A DNA stretch of 64,000 nt, taken from positions 620,001-684,000 of the forward strand of contig NZ_CP030848.1 in assembly GCF_008274825.1 (NCBI RefSeq), in the 5' to 3' direction. The position numbers and the translations under genes are program-made. The DNA is from Sphingobacterium hotanense (GTDB taxonomy: Bacteria > Bacteroidota > Bacteroidia > Sphingobacteriales > Sphingobacteriaceae). Of the stretch, positions 25,664 to 33,684 are shown piece by piece; the first letter of the stretch is position 1, and every line of letters begins with the position of its first letter. The notes under the pieces are model-generated. The model ran no database searches, was not told where the DNA came from, and saw only the letters and a program-made list of their open reading frames with translations.

Positions 25664-27067
25664 TTATATAGTTTCCGCTAATTCTAAGGCTCTGCGAAGG
25701 GCCGATATTTTGTTGTTTACTTCTTGTAGTTCTTTTTCGGGATCGGAATCCAATACAATTCCCGCTCCGGCTTGGTAGTGCAGGTTATTCTGCTTGCTCA
25801 AAAACGAACGGATCATGATGGCATGGTTAAAATCGCCGTTAAATCCCATATAGCCAATTGCTCCAGAGTAGAAGGAGCGTTGGAATCCCTCATAGCGATC
25901 GATCAAGGTCAATGCCATATGTTTTGGCGCGCCCGATAGCGTGCCGGCAGGGAAAGTATCGCCTACGACGTCGAATGGATTTGCATTCGGATTTAACTTG
26001 CCGCTTACCTTGGACACCAGGTGGATGACATGGGAATAGTACTGTGCTTCTTTATATGATTTGACTTCCACTTGCGTGCAGTGACGACTGAGGTCATTTC
26101 TTGCCAAGTCGACCAACATCACATGTTCGGCAGATTCTTTCGGGTCGTTCTTCAACTCCTCCGCAATCTTCTCGTCCTGTTCCATATTTCCCGTTCTCTT
26201 GAACGTTCCGGCGATAGGGTAGATGCTCGCAACATCTTTTTTGATGGTCAATTGCGCTTCCGGAGATGATCCGAATAGCTTAAAATCGCCGTAATCGAAA
26301 TAGAACAGGTAAGGCGAGGGGTTGATGGAGCGCAATGCGCGATATACGTTGAATTCATCACCAGAGAATGGGGTTTTAAATCCGCGCGAGGGAACGATTT
26401 GGAATACATCGCCACGCTGAATATGTTCTTTCATCTTCAAAACAAGGTTTTTGAAATCCTCGTCGCTCATGTTGGACGTTTCTGCCCCTTTCTTTTGGAA
26501 GGTATATTCAGGGAAATTCTTGTTTTGAATAAGAAATTGAAGACGATCTAGCTCGCTGCTTTCGCTGTCTAAGAGGTTTTCGAAGATATGTAACTGATTC
26601 CTGAAGTGGTCTATAGCGATTACAAATTTGTAGACATGGTATTGAAGAGTAGGGATATCTTTTTCAGGATGCGGGGGAGTAGTTAATTGGATGTCTTCGA
26701 AATAGTTGACGGCGTCGAAGGTGAAATAGCCGAAAATACCGTTTGAAATGACATTTACTTCAGGGGCGTTTTCCGATTGAAATGATTTTCTGAAGTTGGA
26801 CACTTCCTCCCGCAGATTAAGTCCTTCAGCGTTCTTGCTGATTTTTTGTCCGTCGGGAAGCGAAATGTTCAGGGTTTTGCCTTCCAGGATGATACCAGCA
26901 ATAGGCTGGCAACAGATATAACTGATGTTGTTGTCGCGGCTATGGTATTCTGAACTTTCCAACAAAAGGCTGTTCGGGAAAGTGTCACGAAGTCTTAAGT
27001 ACATGCTCACAGGTGTTGTCGTATCTGCGAGGATGTTTTTATGATTCGTTTTAAAAGTATAGTTCAT
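25664..27067 (-). CDS. trpE: Anthranilate synthase component I
   Basis: A 467-residue chorismate-using enzyme that commits to tryptophan. The C-terminal chorismate-binding domain has QIVPSRGF, FGSSPEAQL, YPIAGTFKRT, ELKNDPKESAEHVMLVDLARNDL (split over several strands), FPAGTLSGAPK and QAGAGIVLDSDPEKE. The N-terminal region carries LLESSEYHSRDN, equivalent to the tryptophan-inhibition segment LLES in feedback-sensitive enzymes. First structural gene after the attenuator. Confidence 0.96.
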   Translation of the reverse strand: MNYTFKTNHKNILADTTTPVSMYLRLRDTFPNSLLLESSEYHSRDNNISYICCQPIAGIILEGKTLNISLPDGQKISKNAEGLNLREEVSNFRKSFQSENAPEVNVISNGIFGYFTFDAVNYFEDIQLTTPPHPEKDIPTLQYHVYKFVIAIDHFRNQLHIFENLLDSESSELDRLQFLIQNKNFPEYTFQKKGAETSNMSDEDFKNLVLKMKEHIQRGDVFQIVPSRGFKTPFSGDEFNVYRALRSINPSPYLFYFDYGDFKLFGSSPEAQLTIKKDVASIYPIAGTFKRTGNMEQDEKIAEELKNDPKESAEHVMLVDLARNDLSRHCTQVEVKSYKEAQYYSHVIHLVSKVSGKLNPNANPFDVVGDTFPAGTLSGAPKHMALTLIDRYEGFQRSFYSGAIGYMGFNGDFNHAIMIRSFLSKQNNLHYQAGAGIVLDSDPEKELQEVNNKISALRRALELAETI

Positions 27068-27093
27068 ATGTTGTTTATAATATATTGTGTCAA

Positions 27094-27129
27094 AAATAAA
27101 AAAAGCCCGACGTACTCTACGTCGGGCTT
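27094..27129 (-). terminator. Attenuator terminator of the trp operon
   Basis: On the minus strand AAGCCCGACGTA and TACGTCGGGCTT form a perfect 12-bp stem with a 3-base loop (27103-27129), followed by a run of T. It lies before trpE, so forming it would silence the operon. A 6-base part of its first arm (CCCGAC) is complementary to GTCGGG just after the leader peptide stop. Confidence 0.9.
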
Positions 27130-27205
27130 ACCATTCAGTGGTTTTGGTTGATTATGAAAATCTTATCGTAAAATATACCACCCTCCCGACTTATTTAGTC
27201 AGAAG
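27121..27205 (-). promoter_or_regulatory. trp attenuator: alternative pause (1:2) and antiterminator (2:3) stems
   Basis: The transcript segment CTTCTGACT (27197-27205, just after the two Trp codons) pairs over all 9 bases with AGTCGGGAG (27183-27191). If a ribosome stalls at the Trp codons it covers the first arm, and the freed GTCGGG (27185-27190) can pair with CCCGAC (27121-27126) in the terminator arm. The adjoining GGTGGT can also pair with ACCACT nearer the terminator, extending the antiterminator. This is the architecture of classical ribosome-mediated attenuation. Confidence 0.85.
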
Positions 27206-27238
27206 CCACCAACGGTTAGTATATTGAAATGCTCTCAT
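27191..27238 (-). CDS. trpL: trp leader peptide TrpL with tandem tryptophan codons
   Basis: A 15-codon frame, ATG at 27238 to TAA at 27191, encodes MRAFQYTNRWWLLTK. The two adjacent TGG codons at positions 10-11 are the expected sensor of charged tRNA-Trp. It starts about 10 bases after a strong -7 box and is followed by alternative RNA stems and a terminator. The protein itself probably has no function beyond translation. Confidence 0.9.
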   Translation of the reverse strand: MRAFQYTNRWWLLTK

Positions 27239-27248
27239 TATTAACACA

Positions 27249-27278
27249 CAAATTTAAAGGAAATTTTGAAATATCAAA
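27249..27278 (-). promoter_or_regulatory. Promoter of the trp operon
   Basis: TTTG (27275-27278) and TAAATTTG (27249-27256) are 18 bases apart, a good Bacteroidota promoter. The transcript would start near 27243 and reach the trpL ATG almost at once. Confidence 0.7.
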
Positions 27279-27315
27279 CTTTATTTAAAGAAAAAATAAA
27301 GAAAGTAAGTTTTTA

Positions 27316-27993
27316 TTAATCATTTAGCAAATCTGGACGCCTTTCTTTTGTTCTTTGTAGCTGTTGTTCGTGGCGCCAAGCTGTGATTTTTGCTTCATGC
27401 CCACTCAATAGGATGTCTGGAACCTTATGGCCCCGCCACTCTACCGGGCGAGTATATATTGGAGCATCTAATAGACCATCTTGAAAAGAGTCGGATAGGG
27501 CAGAGGTCTCATCAGAAAGAACTCCCGGAATTAATCGGATGATGGCATCTACGAGAATTGCGGCTGGCAACTCGCCTCCCGATAGTACATAATCGCCAAT
27601 GGAAATTTCCCGAGTAACATATATATCACGGATGCGTTGATCGATACCTTTATAATGTCCGCACAGGATGATGACGTTTTCTAATGTAGATAATGAGTTT
27701 GCGATATCCTGATTTAAGGTAACACCGTCAGGAGTCATGTAGATAACTTCATCGTAATTACGCTCAGATTGCAGTTTTTCGATACATGCGGCGAATGGCG
27801 CAATCTGCATTACCATCCCCGAGCCACCGCCATAAGGATAATCGTCTACAGATTTTTGTTTGTTTTCGCTGTAATCGCGAAGGTTGTGTACATGAATTTC
27901 TGCAATGCCCTTTTTCTGTGCTCTCTGCAAAATAGAATGGGCAAACGGACTTTGTAGTAAGTCTGGTAGAACAGTAATGATATCGAATCTCAT
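27316..27993 (-). CDS. trmD: tRNA (guanine37-N1)-methyltransferase
   Basis: A 225-residue SPOUT methyltransferase that makes m1G37 and prevents frameshifting. The trefoil knot motifs are seen as [13 protein letters not shown] and [25 protein letters not shown] is at the usual place. In many bacteria it sits in rpsP-rimM-trmD-rplS; here it stands alone and rpsP is 33 kb away. Confidence 0.96.
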   Translation of the reverse strand: MRFDIITVLPDLLQSPFAHSILQRAQKKGIAEIHVHNLRDYSENKQKSVDDYPYGGGSGMVMQIAPFAACIEKLQSERNYDEVIYMTPDGVTLNQDIANSLSTLENVIILCGHYKGIDQRIRDIYVTREISIGDYVLSGGELPAAILVDAIIRLIPGVLSDETSALSDSFQDGLLDAPIYTRPVEWRGHKVPDILLSGHEAKITAWRHEQQLQRTKERRPDLLND

Positions 27994-28277
27994 AACTGCA
28001 AAGGTAGGAAGAAAGGGTGAAAAATGGGGTGTTTGAATCCTTGTGAAATATTTTTAATGTTCTTGTAAATAATAGTTGTCTATGATTGGTGTTTTTGGAT
28101 AATTATTGGCTGAATTTAATTATTGATTTTGTTGTAAATAATTGTGAGGTGATAATTCTGTTCAAAATCTTTTAATGATATACCTAAAGGTTTGATGAAA
28201 ATGCAATAATGTTGTTTTAAGAAAAGAAATAATGAATAAGGATAATTTAAGTCTGATAACTTAAAGTTTGTAAGAAA
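27994..28277. other. AT-rich intergenic region between trmD and the first SusC gene
   Basis: About 280 bases of low-GC sequence between two divergent genes. No gene, RNA or repeat was recognised. It ends in the promoter at 28278-28307. Confidence 0.5.
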
Positions 28278-28307
28278 TTGTGTGAAATATTTGCTGTAAC
28301 AACTTTG
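28278..28307 (+). promoter_or_regulatory. Probable promoter of the first SusC/SusD pair
   Basis: TTG (28278-28280) is followed after 19 bases by CAACTTTG (28300-28307), one mismatch from TAnnTTTG. The leader would be about 85 bases. Confidence 0.5.
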
Positions 28308-28399
28308 CTATCCTATATTGCCCTCAGATTTAACAAAATTTTAACGTTTTGTTATTTCTTACAAACCAAAGAAAGCGATTAACTAAACAACAACAAAAC

Positions 28400-31300
28400 A
28401 TGAAACAAAAATTACTCAGTATTTTTTTGCTGTGTACTTTATTCGTTGGGATATCGTATGCGCAAAATCGTCAGGTGAGTGGTAGAGTTACGTCTTCGAC
28501 AGATGGATCTCCGATTGCAGGAGCTTCTGTGGTTGAGGCTGGAACGTCTAATGCTACTCAAACAGACAATTCAGGAAATTTCAGTATCTCAGTTGGCCCC
28601 AATGCAACGCTATCCGTTAGTTTTGTGGGTTTTGCTGCGCAGCGTGTGGCTGTGGGAAGTAACAGCGTTGTGAATGTGCAATTGATTAGCGACGACTTGT
28701 CGCTAGAAGAGGTGGTAGTTACCGGATATGGTACGACAACCAAATTGAGACAAACAGGTTCGACTACCGTTGTGCAGTCTAAAGATGTAGAACAAACGCC
28801 TTTCCCTTCAATTGACCGTGCCCTTCAAGGACGCGTTCCGGGCTTACAGTCGTCTGGAGGATCCGGTCAGCCTGGATCAGCACAAACTATTAGAATTAGA
28901 GGTGTTGGATCTATTTCCGGGTCTTCATCACCATTATACGTTATTGATGGAGTGCCTGTAAACTCAGGTGATCTTTCTAGAGCAACTCCAACAGCTAACG
29001 TATTAGCAGGTATCAACCCGAACGATATTGAAAACATCACAGTTTTAAAAGATGCTTCATCGACGGCTATCTACGGTTCGCGTGGTTCCAATGGTGTTAT
29101 CTTAATCACGACAAAATCAGGTAAAGCTGGAAAGACAAAGTTTAGATTAGATGCTGATTTCGGTTCAGTAAAGCCAGGTGTTAGCCCTAAAAAAGCGCGT
29201 GCACTGACTACCGAAGAAAATATTATGTTGATTGGAGAGTCTTTGTTAAACAATCCTACTTACGTAGATGCTTATAAATTAACACCAGACAATATTCGTG
29301 AATTTGTTATCAGTGAAAACGGGTTCGGGATTGACCCTTCAATAAACACTAATTGGTATGATGAGGTTACGCGTACAGGAAGTCAACAACAGTATAATTT
29401 GTCACTTGACGGCGGTAATGAGAAAACCACGTTTAACGTGGGCGGCGGGTTTTTCAAACAAGAAGGAACGATCCCTAATTCAGATTTCACTAGATATTCC
29501 GGAAAGCTATCATTAAAACATAATATCAATGATCGTTTTACCGTGGGAACTAATATGATCCTATCAACCTCGAATTTAAAAGGATTATTGAACGGGGGAG
29601 CATTTGGTAACCCGGTATTGACTAGCTTCTTCTTAATGCCAAGTATTCCCTCTAGAAATCCTGATGGATCAAACTATATCTCTGGAGACCTAGCAGCAGG
29701 AGCTGGTTTATACAATCCTCTAGAGATTTTGGATAAGGACAGAAGAAGTAACAATACACAGAAGGCTATTGATAGTATTTATGGAGAGTACAAAATTCTT
29801 CCAAACTTAAAAATTTCTTCTAAATATGGTATTGATTACAACAATCTAGAAGAAGATTATTACAACAATCCAAATTATGGTGACGGTAGAAACGTTGGTG
29901 GTAGAAGTTACAGAGACTATACTCGTTATTTCAATTGGGTGTGGACTAACTTGGTTGACTATCGTTGGGACATTGATGAAGACAAAAATTGGGTGGCAAA
30001 TATTAAAGCGGGTTATGAGGCTCAAAAATCTCAATCCTACAGCTCTTCGGTAGGTGTTTATAATGTGCCATTGAATACTGATTTGACAGTTCCTTCTGTA
30101 GGTGCAACGCCAATTACAGCTACAGGTTCAAATGACGACTATTCATTCGCTTCATTCCTTGCACTAGGAGATTTCTCTTATAAAAATACGTATGTTGTTT
30201 CTTGGAGTTATCGTAATGATGGTTCGTCACGTTTCGGATCAGATAAACGCTATGGTAATTTCTGGTCTGTGGCGGGGAGTTGGAATTTAGATCAAGAAGA
30301 TTTCATTAGAGAAGTTGATGCCATCAGCGCATTAAAATTACGTGCTTCTTATGGTGTGACAGGAAATGCGGGCATCGGAAATAATGCATGGAGAACTTTG
30401 TACGGATATACTAGAACAACTTATAACTTCGTGTATGATGGAAATATCGGAGCGGGACCGACACAATATGGTCTATCTAACCTAACATGGGAAAAGACGA
30501 ATTCTTATGATATTGGTCTTGATGCGGAATTCTTGAATCATCGTTTAGGAGTTACATTTGATTTCTACAACAGAGAGTCAGAAGGACTTTTATATGCTGT
30601 TCCAGTTCCATATACTACCGGTTTCAATAGTTACGTAGCTAATTATGCTGGTTTAAGAAATCGCGGTTTTGAAGTCGCATTAAATGGTACTCCTGTTAAA
30701 ACGGACGATTTTCAATGGGATTTAAATTTTAACATTTCAGTAAATAAAAATAAAACAACTAGATTAGTTGGAGACGAGCAAATCTCTAGCCCTTTCATTA
30801 GAAGAGTTGGCGAAGATTATTTCTCTTACTATCTTCCTCAATGGGCAGGAGCAGATCCTGAAAATGGCGACCCATTGTGGTATAAAGATGAAACTAGAAC
30901 AGAAACAACAAACGTGTATAGTCAAGCAAAACGTGTTTTGTTAGGAAAAACAGCTTTACCGAAAGCTTTTGGTAGCTTCGGTACTACATTGAATTATAAA
31001 GGTATTGGGTTAGATGCGTTGTTCTATTATAACTTTGGAAACCATATCTATCAAGGATTTTACTCTTACCAAAATAGTGGTGGTGCATATTACGGTTCTT
31101 ACAACCAAAGTGCTTTAGAATTAGATCGTTGGCAGAAACCTGGTGATGTTACTGATGTTCCTCGTCCTGTATTTGCTTCTGGAAATAAAAATGCCTTTGG
31201 CGCATCTGATCGATTATTAAAAGGTGGAGATTTCATCCGTCTACGTGATGTTACATTGAGCTACAGTTTACCATCAAATTGGATCGAAACTGCTAAGCTT

Positions 31301-31477
31301 TCTAACGTACGTGTTTACCTTCGCGGTTCAAATCTGTGGACTTGGGTAAAAGACGATACATTACCATTTGACCCGGAAGCGGGAAGCTCAGAGGTTGCCG
31401 GCGGTACTCAAGGGGTAACGAACTTTGATGTCTTTATTCCTAAGACCTTTACATTCGGAATTAACGTTGGATTTTAA
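28400..31477 (+). CDS. SusC/RagA-family TonB-linked outer-membrane transporter, pair 1
   Basis: A 1025-residue outer-membrane importer. Signal peptide MKQKLLSIFLLCTLFVGISYAQ, carboxypeptidase-regulatory-like domain (about 24-100), TonB box region LEEVVVTGYG, plug domain with IRIRGVGSISGSSSPLYVIDGVP and LKDASSTAIYGSRGSNGVI typical of SusC, then the barrel ending in F. Start is ATG 28400; the frame is open to TTG 28349 but the signal peptide fixes the start. The SusD partner follows after two bases. No glycosidase, peptidase or sigma/anti-sigma gene is linked, so the cargo is unknown. Confidence 0.94.
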   Translation: MKQKLLSIFLLCTLFVGISYAQNRQVSGRVTSSTDGSPIAGASVVEAGTSNATQTDNSGNFSISVGPNATLSVSFVGFAAQRVAVGSNSVVNVQLISDDLSLEEVVVTGYGTTTKLRQTGSTTVVQSKDVEQTPFPSIDRALQGRVPGLQSSGGSGQPGSAQTIRIRGVGSISGSSSPLYVIDGVPVNSGDLSRATPTANVLAGINPNDIENITVLKDASSTAIYGSRGSNGVILITTKSGKAGKTKFRLDADFGSVKPGVSPKKARALTTEENIMLIGESLLNNPTYVDAYKLTPDNIREFVISENGFGIDPSINTNWYDEVTRTGSQQQYNLSLDGGNEKTTFNVGGGFFKQEGTIPNSDFTRYSGKLSLKHNINDRFTVGTNMILSTSNLKGLLNGGAFGNPVLTSFFLMPSIPSRNPDGSNYISGDLAAGAGLYNPLEILDKDRRSNNTQKAIDSIYGEYKILPNLKISSKYGIDYNNLEEDYYNNPNYGDGRNVGGRSYRDYTRYFNWVWTNLVDYRWDIDEDKNWVANIKAGYEAQKSQSYSSSVGVYNVPLNTDLTVPSVGATPITATGSNDDYSFASFLALGDFSYKNTYVVSWSYRNDGSSRFGSDKRYGNFWSVAGSWNLDQEDFIREVDAISALKLRASYGVTGNAGIGNNAWRTLYGYTRTTYNFVYDGNIGAGPTQYGLSNLTWEKTNSYDIGLDAEFLNHRLGVTFDFYNRESEGLLYAVPVPYTTGFNSYVANYAGLRNRGFEVALNGTPVKTDDFQWDLNFNISVNKNKTTRLVGDEQISSPFIRRVGEDYFSYYLPQWAGADPENGDPLWYKDETRTETTNVYSQAKRVLLGKTALPKAFGSFGTTLNYKGIGLDALFYYNFGNHIYQGFYSYQNSGGAYYGSYNQSALELDRWQKPGDVTDVPRPVFASGNKNAFGASDRLLKGGDFIRLRDVTLSYSLPSNWIETAKLSNVRVYLRGSNLWTWVKDDTLPFDPEAGSSEVAGGTQGVTNFDVFIPKTFTFGINVGF

Positions 31478-31479
31478 AG

Positions 31480-32895
31480 ATGCTTAACATGAAAATTAAA
31501 TTTAAAAATATAATATTTACGGGGCTGGTAGCAGGAACTTTGTTAAGTTCTTGTAGTAAAGATTTCTTAGATCTTCCCCCTTATACCTCCGTTCCAGCTG
31601 AGACCGCTTTGTTGACAGAAGCAGATGCGTTGTCTGCTCTAACGGGAACATATGCTGGAATGCGTGTATTCGACCTCTACGGCAGAACTATACCATTGAT
31701 GGGTGATTTGTGGGCTGATAATGTTAAGATTTCTACTAGAAACGCTGGACGTTATACTGAAATATATAATCTGAATTTCGTAGAAAACAATCAATGGTTT
31801 ACAGGGATGTGGCAGAATGCCTATAGAGTTATCAATCGTGCAAACAACATTATTCATTCGACTCCATCTGGTGATGAAGCTAATATCAACCAGTATAAAG
31901 GAGAAGCTTATGCTGTTCGTGCTTTATTGCATTTTGAATTGGTTCGTTTCTTTGCGCGTCCGTATACTGATAATCCTGCAGGTCTTGGTGTTCCGCTTGT
32001 GACAACATTCGACATTGAAGGTAAACCTTCGCGTGCCACAGTCGAAGAGGTGTATACTCAAGTTTTATCGGATTTAGATGAAGCCTATAAATTGATGAGT
32101 AAGGCACCGAATACTGGGCGTTTCTCGAAATATTCAGCGCGTGCTTTGGCAGCTAGAGTAAACCTTCATAAAGGAACCCCAGCAGCAAATCAACTGGCTT
32201 TAAATTATGCGAAAGAAGTAATCGATAATAGTGGTGTTGATTTAGTTCCTATGGCTGGATTGGAAGCTTATTGGGGAGCACTTGGTTCACATTCATTTGG
32301 CAATGAAACATTATTCGAAATAGTTTCAGATCAAATTGATAATGCCGGATTTGATGAATTGCCATATTTCTTCGGTCAGACAGGTTATGGTGATGGATTA
32401 GCGCATAATGCTTTTTACGAGTCATACGCGGATACAGACGTTAGAAAAAAACTTATTATTAAAGGGGCTCGAGTGAGGGCAGAAAATCCAGCGTATATTA
32501 TTAATAAGTATCCGGATTTAGTAAATTATGGTACCAAGAAAATTTTACGTATCTCGGAGATGTATTTGACTGCGGCTGAAGCTGCATATAATCTAGGGAA
32601 TGCAGATGCAAAGACTTATCTAGAGGCTCTTGTAACAGAACGTGATCCAAGTGCGACCGTTACTGAGACCGGTAGTGCGCTTTTAGAACGTATAATCACG
32701 GAACGTAGAAAAGAGCTAGCTTTCGAGGGAGATAGAGTACATACTTTAAACAGATTAAAACGTGATATAACAGGACGTTCTCCTAGTTCTGCTGCTACAA
32801 TTACATATTCGAATTTCCGTCGCGTTGCTCCGATTCCATTAACGGAATTAGATCGTAACGATAATTTGGAACAGAATACGGGTTGGCAACAATAA
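31480..32895 (+). CDS. SusD/RagB-family surface lipoprotein, pair 1
   Basis: A 471-residue substrate-binding lid of the SusC transporter. Lipobox LLSSCSKDFLD gives an acylated cysteine. TPR-like helical segments follow (EAYAVRALLHFELVRFFARPY is the usual SusD landmark), and the C-terminus has the RITERRKELAFEGDR-type stretch (LERIITERRKELAFEG). It starts two bases after susC 1 and ends before a terminator, so the two form one transcript. Confidence 0.94.
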   Translation: MLNMKIKFKNIIFTGLVAGTLLSSCSKDFLDLPPYTSVPAETALLTEADALSALTGTYAGMRVFDLYGRTIPLMGDLWADNVKISTRNAGRYTEIYNLNFVENNQWFTGMWQNAYRVINRANNIIHSTPSGDEANINQYKGEAYAVRALLHFELVRFFARPYTDNPAGLGVPLVTTFDIEGKPSRATVEEVYTQVLSDLDEAYKLMSKAPNTGRFSKYSARALAARVNLHKGTPAANQLALNYAKEVIDNSGVDLVPMAGLEAYWGALGSHSFGNETLFEIVSDQIDNAGFDELPYFFGQTGYGDGLAHNAFYESYADTDVRKKLIIKGARVRAENPAYIINKYPDLVNYGTKKILRISEMYLTAAEAAYNLGNADAKTYLEALVTERDPSATVTETGSALLERIITERRKELAFEGDRVHTLNRLKRDITGRSPSSAATITYSNFRRVAPIPLTELDRNDNLEQNTGWQQ

Positions 32896-32920
32896 GATAT
32901 ATTTCATATCCGATGAAATA

Positions 32921-32948
32921 GGGACTGCATATTTGTAGTCCCTTTTTT
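32921..32948 (+). terminator. Terminator after SusD 1
   Basis: GGGACTGCA (32921-32929) pairs with TGTAGTCCC (32934-32942) around TATT with one G-U, followed by six T. Confidence 0.8.
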
Positions 32949-32954
32949 GTTGTC

Positions 32955-33014
32955 AGTGCAGCTAACTATTGTTCAATATTTAAGTAATTTCAAAGCAGGT
33001 TGCTGCACTTTTTC
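32955..33014 (+). terminator. Second long-loop hairpin with T-run
   Basis: AGTGCAGC (32955-32962) and GCTGCACT (33002-33009) form a perfect 8-bp stem with a 39-base loop, followed by a T-rich tract. It may back up the first terminator. Confidence 0.4.
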
Positions 33015-33592
33015 TAACCTATTCTATTTGTTACAAATGACGTGTTAGTATCCCTCCGATAACAGTAATGCTATTTCTTGAATTAGGTTTTTGTTAGGTA
33101 TAAGATTGACCTGCAGTGTTTTGGAAGCTGAAGGTAGTAGTATATTTATTGAAATACAACAAAATATGTCGACAAATGTTTATATTGTGCGGAATTTGCA
33201 AGCTATTTTTTGAAGTTGGAAGAATAAAATAGTGTTATGCAACTAATTTATTATTGTTTGTTCTGAATAACACATAATTTACCTAACATGATATTAACCT
33301 TCCTGTTCTATACTTTACAATCGCACTCATTCTTAGTTGCATAAAACACCAATGTTACCACATCATTATGAATTTCTTAATTCTAGAATTCACAAAACTT
33401 TAAATCATTGATATTCAACCATCCTAAACCTCTAAATTTTAATTTTAGATAAAACTATACTTATTAGTAACCGACATTTATTTATCAATAATTTATAAAA
33501 TAACGCCATTTCCCCAATTACTTTTGTAAAAAGTTTAAAAAACAACCAATATTTTGAATTATTCACAAAAAATTGATTAACAAGGTATTTTG
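33015..33592. other. Long AT-rich gene-free spacer before SusC 2
   Basis: Nearly 580 bases without a plausible reading frame. The sequence is very AT-rich and has no recognised riboswitch, repeat or RNA gene. It may hold regulatory sites for the strongly expressed SusC/SusD pair downstream. Confidence 0.5.
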
Positions 33593-33624
33593 TTTGTCTT
33601 AAGGTTAATGAAAGTCTATATTTG
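33593..33624 (+). promoter_or_regulatory. Strong promoter of SusC/SusD pair 2
   Basis: TTTG (33593-33596), 20 bases, then TATATTTG (33617-33624): a full match to the Bacteroidota consensus. The leader is about 55 bases. Confidence 0.75.
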
Positions 33625-33684
33625 CACCCTGTTTAACAATTTTTAACAGTTATTGCTCAGAATTCTTTAATTATTACAAACAAA

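Noticed and set aside
33015..33684. Hidden gene or RNA in the long spacer before SusC 2
   Set aside because: No reading frame of useful length and no stable structure or known motif were seen apart from the promoter.
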